From Promicromonospora sukumoe (GTDB taxonomy: Bacteria; Actinomycetota; Actinomycetes; Actinomycetales; Cellulomonadaceae), in assembly GCF_014137995.1 (NCBI RefSeq), contig NZ_JACGWV010000001.1, positions 1 through 64,000 of the forward strand: 64,000 nt of DNA, given 5' to 3'. The notes under the pieces are model-generated. The model made no database searches. It was not told where the DNA came from and saw nothing but the letters and a program-made list of their open reading frames with translations. The translations under genes and the position numbers were made by a program. This document shows positions 35,078 through 46,123 of this stretch, one piece after another; position 1 is the first letter of the stretch, and every line of letters begins with the position of its first letter.

Positions 35078-35515
35078 TCACGCCCCGGGCCGGTCGACCA
35101 CCCGCGACATCACCAGCGCCGTGCGCGTCTTGACCACGTGGGTGACCGTCCGGATGCGCTCCACGGTGCGCTCGATCTCCTCCATGCTCGTGGCCATGAC
35201 GTGCACCATCGCGTCGGCGTCGCCGGTCACGGTCGAGACGCGCACCACCTCCGGGATGGGCGCGAAGTCGCGCTCCAGCACCTTGGGGGAGACGATCCCG
35301 GAGCAGAAGATCTCGACGTAGCCCTCCAGGATCCAGCCCATCGCCTGCGGGTCCACGCGCACGGTGAAGCCCGCGATCTCCCCGCGGGCCAGCATGAGGT
35401 CGACCCGCCGCTTCACGGCGGGCGCCGACAGCCCCACCACGCTGCCGACCTCCTGGTACGTGGCACGACCGTCGCGCAGCAGCTCTCCGACGATTGCCCG
35501 GTTCACGGCATCCAT
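35078..35515 (-). CDS. Lrp/AsnC-family regulator
   Basis: A 145-aa regulator with an N-terminal helix-turn-helix (DGRATYQEVGSVVGLSAPAVKRRVDLMLARGEIAGF) and a C-terminal RAM domain for ligand binding and oligomerisation (VVRVSTVTGDADAMVHVMATSMEEIERTV). I chose ATG 35515; TTG 35530 would add LNDSF and is possible. It is divergent from ddaH-ocd, which it likely controls in response to arginine or ornithine. A palindrome covers its own start, suggesting autoregulation. Confidence 0.9.
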   Translation of the reverse strand: MDAVNRAIVGELLRDGRATYQEVGSVVGLSAPAVKRRVDLMLARGEIAGFTVRVDPQAMGWILEGYVEIFCSGIVSPKVLERDFAPIPEVVRVSTVTGDADAMVHVMATSMEEIERTVERIRTVTHVVKTRTALVMSRVVDRPGA

Positions 35516-35529
35516 GAACGAATCGTTCA
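35515..35529. promoter_or_regulatory. Lrp-type palindrome at the regulator's start codon
   Basis: TGAACGA-A-TCGTTCA is a perfect 15-bp inverted repeat that begins at the first base of the Lrp start codon. Its position fits autorepression and shared control of the divergent ddaH promoter. Confidence 0.6.
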
Positions 35530-35605
35530 ATACTCGCTGCGATTGCGCAAGATTCCGTGCCTGAATGCGCAACGGATGCCCGCCTGTTGTGAATCGGTGC
35601 GGCCG

Positions 35606-35611
35606 TAGCCT
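35606..35611 (+). promoter_or_regulatory. -10 hexamer for a leaderless message (ddaH)
   Basis: TAGCCT ends 6 nt before the ATG at 35618. Confidence 0.5.
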
Positions 35612-35617
35612 CGCGCC

Positions 35618-36613
35618 ATGACGCAGACCACCGCGCAGCGGACCGCCACCCCGCGGCACTACCTCATGTGCCCGCCCACGTACTTCGACGTCGTCTACGC
35701 CATCAACCCCTGGATGGACCCGTCCTCGCCCGTCGACACCGGCAAGGCGCTCGCGCAGTGGGAGGCCCTGCGCGCCGCGTACGAGGCCCGCGGCCACAAG
35801 GTCGACGTCATCACCCCCGAGCCCGGCCTGCCCGACATGGTCTACGCGGCCAACGGCGGCATCGTCGTCGGCGGACGGGCGCTCGCGGCCCGGTTCACCT
35901 ACCCGGAGCGCGCGGCCGAGGGCCCCGCGTACGACCGCTGGTTCGAGACGCCCGAGGCCGAGGGCTACCGCCGTCTCGGCGAGTCCGTCGAGGTCATGGA
36001 GGGCGAGGGCGACCTGCTGCTGATCGGCAAGCTGCTGCTCGCCGGCACCGGCTTCCGCACCACGCCCGCCGGCCACGCCGAGGTGGCCGAGCGCCTGGAG
36101 CTCGCCGAGCAGGGCATCGAGCTGGTCCCGCTCGAGCTGGTCGACCCGCGCTACTACCACCTCGACACGGCGCTCTCCGTGCTCGACGACGGCTCCGTCT
36201 CCGGCGAGACCGTCGTGGCCTACCACCCCGAGGCGTTCAGCCCGGCCGCGCAGGAGACGCTCCGCGAGCGCTTCCCCGACGCGATCCTGGTCGGCGCCGA
36301 GGACGCCGCCGTCCTGGGCCTGAACGTCGTGTCCGACGGCCTGCACGTGTTCCTCAGCGACCGCGCCGGCGCCTACGCCGACGCGCTCAAGGAGCGCGGC
36401 TTCGTGCCCGTGGGCATCGACCTGTCCGAGATCTTCAAGGGCGGCGGCTCCGTCAAGTGCTGCACGCTCGAGCTGCGCCCCGAGACGACGACGCCGTCCG
36501 CCGTGCCTGCCCTGACCGGCACCGCGCTCGCCGCGACGGTGCTCGCCGGCGCCGTGCTGGCCGACGCGGCCGCCGCCACCACCGCCGTGCCCACCCCCGA
36601 GGAGACCCGATGA
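35618..36613 (+). CDS. ddaH: dimethylarginine dimethylaminohydrolase
   Basis: A 331-aa enzyme of the amidinotransferase/DDAH superfamily. DMVYAANGG near the start, the catalytic His in YYHLDTALSVL and the nucleophile Cys in GGGSVKCCTLEL near residue 285 are all present. It hydrolyses methylated arginine (or arginine) side chains to citrulline and amine. The last 45 residues are an Ala/Thr/Pro-rich extension unlike the family. It is translationally coupled (ATGA) to ornithine cyclodeaminase, pointing to arginine-derivative catabolism under the adjacent Lrp regulator. Confidence 0.9.
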   Translation: MTQTTAQRTATPRHYLMCPPTYFDVVYAINPWMDPSSPVDTGKALAQWEALRAAYEARGHKVDVITPEPGLPDMVYAANGGIVVGGRALAARFTYPERAAEGPAYDRWFETPEAEGYRRLGESVEVMEGEGDLLLIGKLLLAGTGFRTTPAGHAEVAERLELAEQGIELVPLELVDPRYYHLDTALSVLDDGSVSGETVVAYHPEAFSPAAQETLRERFPDAILVGAEDAAVLGLNVVSDGLHVFLSDRAGAYADALKERGFVPVGIDLSEIFKGGGSVKCCTLELRPETTTPSAVPALTGTALAATVLAGAVLADAAAATTAVPTPEETR

Positions 36614-37638
36614 CCACCGTCCCGTACCTCGACGTCGCCGCCACCGCCCGCTGGGTCGCCCGCCGCGGCCCTGAGGCCGCCATCGCCGCGCTGACCGACG
36701 CGCTGGACCGCGACTTCGCGCGCTGGCCCGAGCTCGACAAGCGCCCGCGCATCGCGTCGCACTCCCCGGAGGGCGTCATCGAGCTGATGCCGACGTCGGA
36801 CGCCGAGACCTACGGCTTCAAGCTGGTCAACGGGCACCCGCTCAACCCGGCCAACGGCTTCCAGACCGTCACCGCGATCGGCGTGCTGGCCGACGTCGGC
36901 AACGGCTACCCGACGTTCCTCGCCGAGATGACGCTGCTCACGGCGCTGCGCACGGCCGCGACGTCGGCCCTGGCCGCGCGGTACCTGGCGCCGGAGAGCT
37001 CGCGGACGCTCGCCCTGATCGGCTGCGGCTCGCAGGCCGAGTTCCAGGCCCTGGGCATGCGCGCCGAGCTGGGCATCGAGACGCTGCGGGTCTTCGACGT
37101 CGATCGCGACGCGATGGAGAAGCTGGCGAAGCACGCTAAGGTACTCGGCTTCGACGTCGTCCTGGCCGACGACGCCGCCGACGCGGTGCGTGGCGCCGAC
37201 GTCATCACCACGTGCACCGCGGACAAGCAGAACGCGACCGTGCTGCACGACGCCGACGTGACCGGCGGCGTCTTCATCAACGCGATCGGCGGCGACTGCC
37301 CGGGCAAGACCGAGCTGGACCCGGCGATCGTGGCGCGCGCCAGCGTGTTCGTCGAGCTGCCGGAGCAGACCCGCATCGAGGGCGAGATCCAGCGTCAGGC
37401 CGCCGACTTCCCGGTGACGGAGCTGTGGCAGGTCGTCACGGGCGCCGCGCAGGGCCGCCGGAGCCAGGACGAGCTCATCGTGTGGGACTCCGTCGGCTTC
37501 GCCGTGGAGGACTGGACCGCGCTGAAGTTCGTGCTGGCGGACGTCACGGCGAACGCCCCGGAGCTGCTCCAGCACCTGGACCTCATCGCCGAGCCGGAGA
37601 ACCCGAAGGACCTGTTCTCCCTGGTCGCGGAGGCCTGA
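36610..37638 (+). CDS. ornithine cyclodeaminase family protein
   Basis: A 342-aa NAD-binding enzyme of the ornithine cyclodeaminase/mu-crystallin family. GFKLVNGHPLNP and TFLAEMTLLTALRTAATSALAARYLA form the substrate part, LALIGCGSQAEFQALGM the nucleotide fold, with INAIGGDCPGKTELDP after it. It converts ornithine to proline and ammonia, or acts on a related amino acid. It is the second gene of the ddaH operon, which is otherwise without a citrulline-to-ornithine enzyme in this window. Confidence 0.9.
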   Translation: MTTVPYLDVAATARWVARRGPEAAIAALTDALDRDFARWPELDKRPRIASHSPEGVIELMPTSDAETYGFKLVNGHPLNPANGFQTVTAIGVLADVGNGYPTFLAEMTLLTALRTAATSALAARYLAPESSRTLALIGCGSQAEFQALGMRAELGIETLRVFDVDRDAMEKLAKHAKVLGFDVVLADDAADAVRGADVITTCTADKQNATVLHDADVTGGVFINAIGGDCPGKTELDPAIVARASVFVELPEQTRIEGEIQRQAADFPVTELWQVVTGAAQGRRSQDELIVWDSVGFAVEDWTALKFVLADVTANAPELLQHLDLIAEPENPKDLFSLVAEA

Positions 37639-37646
37639 GAGCTCGG

Positions 37647-37692
37647 TGGTCGAGCTTGTCGAGACCTGGTGAGGTCTCGACAAGCTCGACCA
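37647..37692. repeat. 20-bp-arm inverted repeat; likely bidirectional terminator
   Basis: Perfect arms at 37647-37666 and 37673-37692 enclose 6 nt, with core GGTCGAGCTTGTCGAGACC. It lies between the convergent ocd and M81 genes. A near-copy occurs inside the ABC ATPase gene at 45185-45242, so this is a dispersed palindromic repeat as well as a terminator. Confidence 0.8.
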
Positions 37693-37723
37693 GCGGGGGG
37701 GTGTCGCTCTACCGACAGTGGGT

Positions 37724-39226
37724 TCAGAGGAGCTCGGCGCGGAGCTTCGGCTCCGCATCGAACGCGTGGAACGGGTGCGTCGGGACCGTCAGGCGGTGGT
37801 GGCCCAGGCGGAGCAGGTCCTGGTCGACGCCGCCCGGGGTGAGCATGAGCATCCAGTCGGCCGCCATGTCGTACAGCTCGGGCTCCAGGTAGCCGATCTT
37901 CACGACGACGACGTCGGTACCGCGCGGGTCCAGGCCCAGCACCGTGAAGTCCCGCTCCAGGTGGTACGGCTTGCGGCGCTCGGTGAGGATCACGCGCAGC
38001 CCGCCCACGCGCACGACGGCGACGATCCCCGCGTCGGGGTCGCCCTCGCTGACATGCTCCACGACGCCGGTCAGTCGGACCGGCCCGTGCGGCCCGTCGT
38101 CCACCCGGGCGCCGGCCTCGACGTCGACCGCCGCGCCCGCCCCACCAGCGGCGAAGGAAGCGGCCACCGAGCGCGCCGCCTCGGCGTCGGGCAGGGAGGC
38201 GTAGATCGCGGTGCGGCCGCCCTCCTCGACCGGACGGGCGAAGGCCGGCTCCGCCAGGAGCCGCGCGAGCGTCCAGGTGACGTCGCCCGCCCCGCCCGCG
38301 GTCGGGTTGTCGCCCGAGTCGGACAGGAAGTACGGCCGCGCGTCGCTGGCCAGGGCGGTCGCCACGCACTCGTCGTACGGGGCGGCGGGCGCGACGAACG
38401 CGAAGTCGTCGCGGGCGTCCCAGTACTGCCGGGCGAGCTGCTCGGCCTCGCGCACGATCACCTCCTCGTCGTCCCCGGTGACGACGACGGCGGCCCGGCA
38501 GCTCGGCTCGTCGGCCCACGCGTACCCGACCCAGAGCGCGGCGTCGAGCACGCCGGGCAGCTCGGCCACGCGCGTGACGTCGGCGTAGATCGAGGCCGCG
38601 GGCTCGATCCGGGTGCTGGTCTTCTCCCCGGGCAGCAGCACCGGCACCTGCAGCCAGGCCTTCTTGGGCGCACCGCCGGCCCGCAGCCGGTCCAGCAGGT
38701 TCGCGGCGGCCCGCTCGCGGGTCTCCCAGGCGTCCTCGTGCGGGGCCATGCGGTAGCAGGTGATCAGGTCGCTGGCCTGCGCCAGCTCGCGCGGCACGTT
38801 GCCGTGCAGGTCCATCGTGGTGCTGATCAGCGTCCCGGGGCCGACGGCGGCACGCACCGCCGCGGCGAGGTCCGACTCGGCGTCGTCGCGGCCCACCACG
38901 GTCATGGCGCCGTGGATGTCGAGGAGCAGGCCGTCGTACGGCCCGTGCTCGGCCTGCTGCGCGGTCAGCGTCGCGACGATCTCGTCGCGCACGGACTCGT
39001 AGACGTCGGCGGGGACGGCGCCGCCGGGCAGCGACCGCGCCTGGAGCACGCCGGTCCACTCGGCGGCGTCGCGCAGGGGAGCGCCGTCGGCGAGGAACGG
39101 GTAGTGCCGCACCAGATCGTCGCCGCGGCGCAGGGTGAAGGCCTCCCACCCGGAGCGGTGCGGGGAGAACGTGCTGGACTCGATCGACATGCCGGCGATC
39201 GCGACCCGCGGGCGGGGGTTGGTCAT
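37724..39226 (-). CDS. M81-family (MlrC-like) metallopeptidase
   Basis: A 500-aa protein of the MlrC family, founded by a microcystin-degrading enzyme. The N-terminal half begins RVAIAGMSIESSTFSP and has LLLDIHGAMTVVGRDDAESDL and STTMDLHGNV, carrying putative metal ligands. The C-terminal MlrC domain has SDSGDNPTAGGAGDVTWTLARLL and VVKIGYLEPE. It overlaps the ROK repressor gene by 4 bp and is divergent from an oligopeptide importer. It therefore probably trims an imported peptide or amide conjugate. ATG 39226 is chosen by that coupling. Confidence 0.88.
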   Translation of the reverse strand: MTNPRPRVAIAGMSIESSTFSPHRSGWEAFTLRRGDDLVRHYPFLADGAPLRDAAEWTGVLQARSLPGGAVPADVYESVRDEIVATLTAQQAEHGPYDGLLLDIHGAMTVVGRDDAESDLAAAVRAAVGPGTLISTTMDLHGNVPRELAQASDLITCYRMAPHEDAWETRERAAANLLDRLRAGGAPKKAWLQVPVLLPGEKTSTRIEPAASIYADVTRVAELPGVLDAALWVGYAWADEPSCRAAVVVTGDDEEVIVREAEQLARQYWDARDDFAFVAPAAPYDECVATALASDARPYFLSDSGDNPTAGGAGDVTWTLARLLAEPAFARPVEEGGRTAIYASLPDAEAARSVAASFAAGGAGAAVDVEAGARVDDGPHGPVRLTGVVEHVSEGDPDAGIVAVVRVGGLRVILTERRKPYHLERDFTVLGLDPRGTDVVVVKIGYLEPELYDMAADWMLMLTPGGVDQDLLRLGHHRLTVPTHPFHAFDAEPKLRAELL

Positions 39227-40431
39227 CGTGGTCCTTCCGTCGGGGTACCGAGCAGGGTGTGCGGGACGAGCGCGTCCTCCAGCAGGCGGCCCACGCCCAC
39301 CAGGTTCGCGTCGGCGCCCAGGGCGGACGGCGCGATCACCAGGTCGCGGGTCATCAGCGGGTGGGCGCCCTCGTAGATCTGGCTGCGGATCGCCGAGACG
39401 AACGGTTCGAGCGTCGACAGGGCGCCGCCGAGGTAGACGGCGCCGGGGTTGAAGAAGTTGACCACCGTGCACAGCGCCGCGCCGAGGTGCCGGCCGGCGG
39501 TGCGGGTCAGCGTGGTCGCCACGGGTTCGGCGTCGCGCACGAGGTCGATGACGTCGGCGGTCGCCTCGACGTCGTACCCCTGCTCGCGCAGCAGGCGCAC
39601 CAGGGCCGCGCCGGAGGCCACGGTCTCCAGGCAGCCGCGGTTGCCGCAGGTGCAGGGGGTGTCGCCGCCCGCGGGGATGCGGGTGTGCGTGATGTCGCCC
39701 GCCGCGCCGCCCGCGCCGCGGTAGAGCCGGTCGTCGACCAGGATGCCGGCGCCGATCGCGCTGCCCGCCTTCACGGCGACGGAGTGGTGCGTGCGCCGGG
39801 CGTGCCCGAAGTGCTCGCCGACGGCCATCGCGTTGGCGTCGTTCTCCACGACGGCGGGCACGCCCAGGGCGTCCTCCAGCCAGGAGCCGACGTCGAACCC
39901 CGACCAGCCCGGCATGCGCGACGGGCTGTCGAGGGCGCGCCGGGCGACGTCGACCGGGCCGGGCAGGGAGATGCCGGCGCCGAGCAGCCGGCCGCCGTCG
40001 TCGGGCCCGCCGCTCCCGCCGCCGACACTCCCGGCCAGCTCCCGCAGCGCCGCCGTGACCTGCACGAGAACCGGTTCGGGGCCGTCCGCGACGGCGAGGG
40101 CCACCTCGGTGGTCGCGGCCAGCTCGCCGCCGTGCCGCAGCACCCCGAGCCGGGCGTGGGTGCCGCCCACGTCGACGACGCCGAGGTAGCCCGTGCTGCC
40201 GGGCACGCGGAGCGACCGGGGCCGCCGTCCGCCGCTGGACGCGCCCTCGCCCGTCTCCTCCAGCTCACCGGAGGTGAGCATCGCCTGCACCCGCTGCGAG
40301 ACGGTGGACGGCGCGATGCCGAGCGACTCGGCGATCTCCTTGCGGGACCGGGCGCGTCCGCTCGACACGAGCACGAGAATCTCCCGCTCGAGCCGTGCGG
40401 CGGCCACCCGGGGACGCGGGGGCTGGGCCAC
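39223..40431 (-). CDS. ROK-family transcriptional repressor
   Basis: A 402-aa NagC/XylR-type protein. An N-terminal winged helix-turn-helix (SRKEIAESLGIAPSTVSQRVQAMLTSGEL) is joined to a sugar-kinase fold: VVDVGGTHARLGVL, ENDANAMAVGE, and the zinc motif CTCGNRGCLE. It probably senses an amino sugar or its phosphate. It is first in an operon with the M81 gene and divergent from the importer operon that ends with a ROK kinase. An A/T-rich intergenic region with a palindrome between them is the likely operator. Confidence 0.9.
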   Translation of the reverse strand: MAQPPRPRVAAARLEREILVLVSSGRARSRKEIAESLGIAPSTVSQRVQAMLTSGELEETGEGASSGGRRPRSLRVPGSTGYLGVVDVGGTHARLGVLRHGGELAATTEVALAVADGPEPVLVQVTAALRELAGSVGGGSGGPDDGGRLLGAGISLPGPVDVARRALDSPSRMPGWSGFDVGSWLEDALGVPAVVENDANAMAVGEHFGHARRTHHSVAVKAGSAIGAGILVDDRLYRGAGGAAGDITHTRIPAGGDTPCTCGNRGCLETVASGAALVRLLREQGYDVEATADVIDLVRDAEPVATTLTRTAGRHLGAALCTVVNFFNPGAVYLGGALSTLEPFVSAIRSQIYEGAHPLMTRDLVIAPSALGADANLVGVGRLLEDALVPHTLLGTPTEGPR

Positions 40432-40467
40432 GGGCCTCCTCCTGACGTTGCCGAACTTTTTTCAAGA

Positions 40468-40485
40468 CCTGGAACAAGTTCCGGG
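40468..40485. promoter_or_regulatory. candidate ROK operator
   Basis: GGAAC-AA-GTTCC (40471-40482) lies inside a slightly imperfect longer dyad, next to an AACTTTTTTCAAG tract. It is in the 251-bp gap between the ROK gene and the binding-protein gene. The rest of this gap shows no gene. Confidence 0.4.
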
Positions 40486-40682
40486 CAAGAGTGTGCACCA
40501 CGTCGCCGCTGATCGGGGCGCTGCCGCCTTTTTGCGGGAGCGAATTAACAGCCTTGTTACGGATTTCGCATAGATCCGGGAAACTTAGTGCGTCTACGGT
40601 GCTCCATTATTCGGCTGACGAAACAAGTGCCCGAGTCGCACAGGCTCCGGCGTCGTCGGCCCCGCAGACCAAGGAGACCCAG

Positions 40683-42491
40683 ATGCGCACCACGCATGCC
40701 GGACGGGCCGCACGGCTGGCCGTCGGCGCGGCCGCCGCCGTCGCCCTCCTCGCCGGATGCTCGACGTCCTCCGGTGCGGACGAGGCGGCCGCCCGCACGG
40801 ACGTGAACTACGCCCTGCCCGCCAACGCGACCCCCAACTGGATCGTGCCGCTGGGCATCGCGGGCAAGCTCGCGACCCACAACTCCGCCATCACCCGCAC
40901 CCTCTGGGAGCCGCTCGTCGCGTACGACGGCTCCGAGGGCGAGATGGGGCGCGTCGCGAGCGCTGATCTCGCCGACGAGATCACCTTCTCCGACGACTCC
41001 CGCACCGTGACCATCACGCTCGACGACCGCACCTGGAGCGACGGCGAGCCCGTCACCTCGGCGGACGTGAAGCTCTGGTTCGACCTGGTCAAGGGCAACA
41101 CCGACGTGTGGGCCAGCTACTCCGAGGGCCGCATGCCCGACAACGTCACCGAGGTGGCGACGCCCGACGAGAAGACCGTCGAGCTCACCTTCGACAAGGT
41201 CTACAACCCGGAGTGGCTCCAGGCCTCGCAGCTCACGCTCGTCGTGCCGCTGCCGTCCCACGCCTGGGCCAAGTCCGCCGACGACGAGACGCCCGACCCG
41301 GCGCTCGCCGAGACCGAGGACGGCGCCAAGGCGATCTTCGAGTACCTCATCGCGCAGGGCGAGGACCTGGGCACCTACGCCACCAACCCGCTCTGGCAGA
41401 CCATCAACGGCCCGTACTCGCTGACCGGGTTCACGGACAGCGGCCAGGTCGAGCTGACGAAGAACGAGAAGTACGACGGCGACGACGCCGCCTCGATCGA
41501 GACCGTCAACCTGCTCCCGTACACGTCCACCGACGCCGAGGTGAACGCGGTGCGCTCCGGCGCCGTCGACTACGGGTACATCCCGACCACCGGCCTGGAC
41601 GCGCCCGAGCAGTACGAGTCGCTCGGCTTCGCCGTCGAGCCGTGGGCGGGCTGGTCCATCACGTACCTCCCGTACAACTTCAACCACCCCGAGCTCGGCC
41701 CGGTCTACCGCCAGCTCTACGTGCGCCAGGCGCTCCAGCACCTCGTGGACCAGGAGCAGATCTCCGACGTCATCTGGAAGGGCGCCGCCCTGCCCGGCTA
41801 CGGCCCCGTGCCGCAGAACCCCGAGAGCGACTTCCTCTCCGAGGAGCAGAAGGCCAACCCGTACCCGTTCGACCCGGAGGCCGCGGCCACGCTGCTGGCC
41901 GACCACGGCTGGACGGCCGGCTCCGACGGCGTGCTGGAGTGCACCAGCCCCGGGACCGGCGACGACCAGTGCGGCGAGGACGTCGAGAAGGGCCAGCAGC
42001 TCGCGATCACCATCCTGGCGCAGAGCGGCTCCGCCGAGACCGACAACATGTTCGCCGAGATCAAGTCGACCTTCGACCAGGCCGGCGTCGCCGTCACCAT
42101 CGAGTCGGCGCCGCTGAACACCGTGCTCTCCTCCATCGCCCCGTGCACCGCCGACCAGGCGGACTGCGACTGGCAGCTCCCGTTCTTCGGCACCGCCGGG
42201 AGCTGGTACTTCGGCGGCTACCCGAGCGGCGAGCGGGTGTTCGGCACCGGCGCCGCCTCGAACTTCGGCTCCTACTCGGACGACGAGCTCGACACCCTCA
42301 TGCACGACTCCACCGAGAGCACCGACCCGTCGGTCATGCAGGCCTACTCGAAGTACGGCGCCGAGAACCTGCCGGTCATGTGGCTGCCGAACCCCGTCTA
42401 CCAGGTCTCCGTGATCAAGGAGGGGCTGGAGGGCACCACGCAGGACCCGCTCGCCAGCTTCCACCCGCAGCGCTGGAGCTGGGCCGGCTGA
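40683..42491 (+). CDS. oligopeptide ABC transporter binding lipoprotein (family 5)
   Basis: A 602-aa family-5 solute-binding protein. The signal ends in lipobox VALLAGC (Cys about 26). The fold signatures SADVKLWFDLVKGN, YNFNHPELGPVYRQLYVRQALQHLVDQEQI and FDPEAAATLLADHGW are those of Opp/Dpp binding proteins. It captures peptides or glycoconjugates for the permeases that follow. The start (MRTTHAG) is preceded by AAGGAG. It is the first gene of a five-gene operon. Confidence 0.93.
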   Translation: MRTTHAGRAARLAVGAAAAVALLAGCSTSSGADEAAARTDVNYALPANATPNWIVPLGIAGKLATHNSAITRTLWEPLVAYDGSEGEMGRVASADLADEITFSDDSRTVTITLDDRTWSDGEPVTSADVKLWFDLVKGNTDVWASYSEGRMPDNVTEVATPDEKTVELTFDKVYNPEWLQASQLTLVVPLPSHAWAKSADDETPDPALAETEDGAKAIFEYLIAQGEDLGTYATNPLWQTINGPYSLTGFTDSGQVELTKNEKYDGDDAASIETVNLLPYTSTDAEVNAVRSGAVDYGYIPTTGLDAPEQYESLGFAVEPWAGWSITYLPYNFNHPELGPVYRQLYVRQALQHLVDQEQISDVIWKGAALPGYGPVPQNPESDFLSEEQKANPYPFDPEAAATLLADHGWTAGSDGVLECTSPGTGDDQCGEDVEKGQQLAITILAQSGSAETDNMFAEIKSTFDQAGVAVTIESAPLNTVLSSIAPCTADQADCDWQLPFFGTAGSWYFGGYPSGERVFGTGAASNFGSYSDDELDTLMHDSTESTDPSVMQAYSKYGAENLPVMWLPNPVYQVSVIKEGLEGTTQDPLASFHPQRWSWAG

Positions 42492-42492
42492 C

Positions 42493-43530
42493 ATGACGAC
42501 AGCCATCCCCGCCCAGAGCGGGGCAGTCGAAGCCGGAGTCGCCGCGCCCCCGCCCGTCCGGGCGGCCCGCGGCGGCTTCGGCCGCTTCCTGATCCGGCGC
42601 GTGCTCCAGTCGCTCGTCGTGATCCTCGTGGTCAGCGTGATCGTGTTCGCGCTGCTGCACGCGCTGCCGGGCGGCCCCGCCCGCGGCGTCCTCGGCCAGC
42701 AGGCCAGCCCCGAGCAGATCGCCGCGTTCGAGGCCGCCAACGGCCTGGACCAGCCCGTGGTGCTCCAGTACCTGTCGTTCCTGGGGCGCTCGCTGACGGG
42801 CGACCTCGGCGACTCGTACCTGCTCAACCAGTCGGTCTCGGACGCCATCGCGCTGCGGCTGCCCAAGACGCTGCTGCTCACCGGGCTCTCCCTGGTCGTC
42901 GCGGTGCTCATCGCCGTGCCGGCCGGCGTCTACCAGGCCGTGCGCCGCAACCGCGCCGTCGACTACTGGCTCTCCACGCTGGCGATCGTCGCGTACTCGA
43001 CCCCCACCTTCTTCCTGGGGATGCTCCTGATCCTGCTGCTCAGCCAGACGGCGGGACTGTTCCCCGCGGCCGCGCCGCAGGGCACCGGGATCGCCGAGGT
43101 GCTGGCCCAGCCGGCCGCGCTCGTGCTGCCCGTGCTCACCGGCGCCGTGCCGATCGTCGCGACGTTCAGCCGGTACATGCGGTCCGCCACGCTCGACAAC
43201 CTGGGCGAGGACTACGTGCGCACCGCGCGCGCCAAGGGCACTGCCTACCGCCGCGTGGTGCTGCGGCACGTGCTGCGCAACTCCCTGACCCCGGTGGTCG
43301 CGATGCTCGGTTACTACCTGCCGGTCATGTTCGGCGGCGCGCTCGTGGTCGAACAGCTCTTCAACTACCCCGGCATGGGCCTGCTGTTCTGGAGCGCCGC
43401 CCAGAGCAGCGACTTCCCGGTGCTGCTGGGCTGCGTGCTGGTCATCTCGGTCGCCACCGTCGTGGGCTCCCTGGTGGCCGACCTCGTCCAGGCCCTCCTG
43501 GACCCGCGCACCCGAGGAGGCCTGCGATGA
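42493..43530 (+). CDS. ABC transporter permease (DppB type)
   Basis: A 345-aa permease with an N-terminal membrane helix (FLIRRVLQSLVVILVVSVIVFALLHALPGGPA), the typical DppB opening, and five further helices. The EAA loop reads NLGEDYVRTARAKGTAYRRVVLRHVLRNSLTPVV. It starts directly after the binding-protein stop. The leader before the first helix is about 30 residues long and Ala/Pro-rich. Confidence 0.93.
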   Translation: MTTAIPAQSGAVEAGVAAPPPVRAARGGFGRFLIRRVLQSLVVILVVSVIVFALLHALPGGPARGVLGQQASPEQIAAFEAANGLDQPVVLQYLSFLGRSLTGDLGDSYLLNQSVSDAIALRLPKTLLLTGLSLVVAVLIAVPAGVYQAVRRNRAVDYWLSTLAIVAYSTPTFFLGMLLILLLSQTAGLFPAAAPQGTGIAEVLAQPAALVLPVLTGAVPIVATFSRYMRSATLDNLGEDYVRTARAKGTAYRRVVLRHVLRNSLTPVVAMLGYYLPVMFGGALVVEQLFNYPGMGLLFWSAAQSSDFPVLLGCVLVISVATVVGSLVADLVQALLDPRTRGGLR

Positions 43531-44359
43531 CCGCGCTGCGGAGGTTCGCCCGCAACCGGCTGGCCGTCGTCGGCGCCGTCGCGCTCGCCGTGCTGGTGCT
43601 GTTCGTGCTCGTCGGCCCGCTCGTGTACCCCACCGAGCAGGTGGCGACCGACCTCGGCGCCGCCAACCTGCCGCCCGGCACCGACGGGCACCCGCTCGGC
43701 ACCGACGCGCTCGGCTACGACAACCTGGGCCGGCTGATGATCGCCGGCCGGGTCTCCCTGCTGGTCGGCGTGCTGGCGGGAGCGCTCGCGACCGTTGTCG
43801 GCACCCTCTGGGGCGCCGTCGCCGGGTACGTGGGCGGCGTCGTGGACGCCGTCATGATGCGCGTGGTCGACGCCGGGATCGCGATCCCCGCGATCTTCCT
43901 GCTGCTCGTGCTGTCGACGATCGTGCGGCCCACGGTCGGCATGATGATCGTGGTGCTGGGCCTGGTGTCCTGGCTGGTCCCGGCCCGGCTGATCCGCGCG
44001 GAGGCCCTGTCGGTGCGCACCCGCGACTACGTGGTGGCGGCCCGCGCGATGGGCGCCACGCACCGCCGCACCGTGCTGACGCACGTCATCCCCAACACCG
44101 TGGGCACCGTGGTGGTGAACGCGACCTTCCAGGTGGCCGACGCCATCCTGCTGGTCGCCTACATCAGCTTCCTCGGCATGGGCGTCCAGCCGCCCACGAC
44201 CGACTGGGGCGCGATGCTCAACGACGGCATCAACTACATCTACCAGGGCGCCTGGTGGCTCATCCTGCCGCCGGGCCTGGCGATCGTGATCGTGGTCTGC
44301 GCCCTGAACTTCGTGGGCGACGGGCTGCGGGACGTCGTCGACGTGAAGGGGAGGACGGC

Positions 44360-44363
<4 letters not shown>
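43527..44363 (+). CDS. ABC transporter permease (DppC type)
   Basis: A 278-aa permease. A short N-terminus, RFARNRLAVVGAVALAVLVLFVLVGPLVYP, HPLGTDALGYDNLGRLMIAGRVSLLVG (the DppC signature) and the EAA loop VRTRDYVVAARAMGATHRRTVLTHVIPNTVGTV are present. It overlaps dppB-like and ATPase genes by 4 bp each, so the stoichiometry is set by coupling. Confidence 0.93.
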
Positions 44364-46119
<1,756 letters not shown>

Positions 46120-46123
<4 letters not shown>

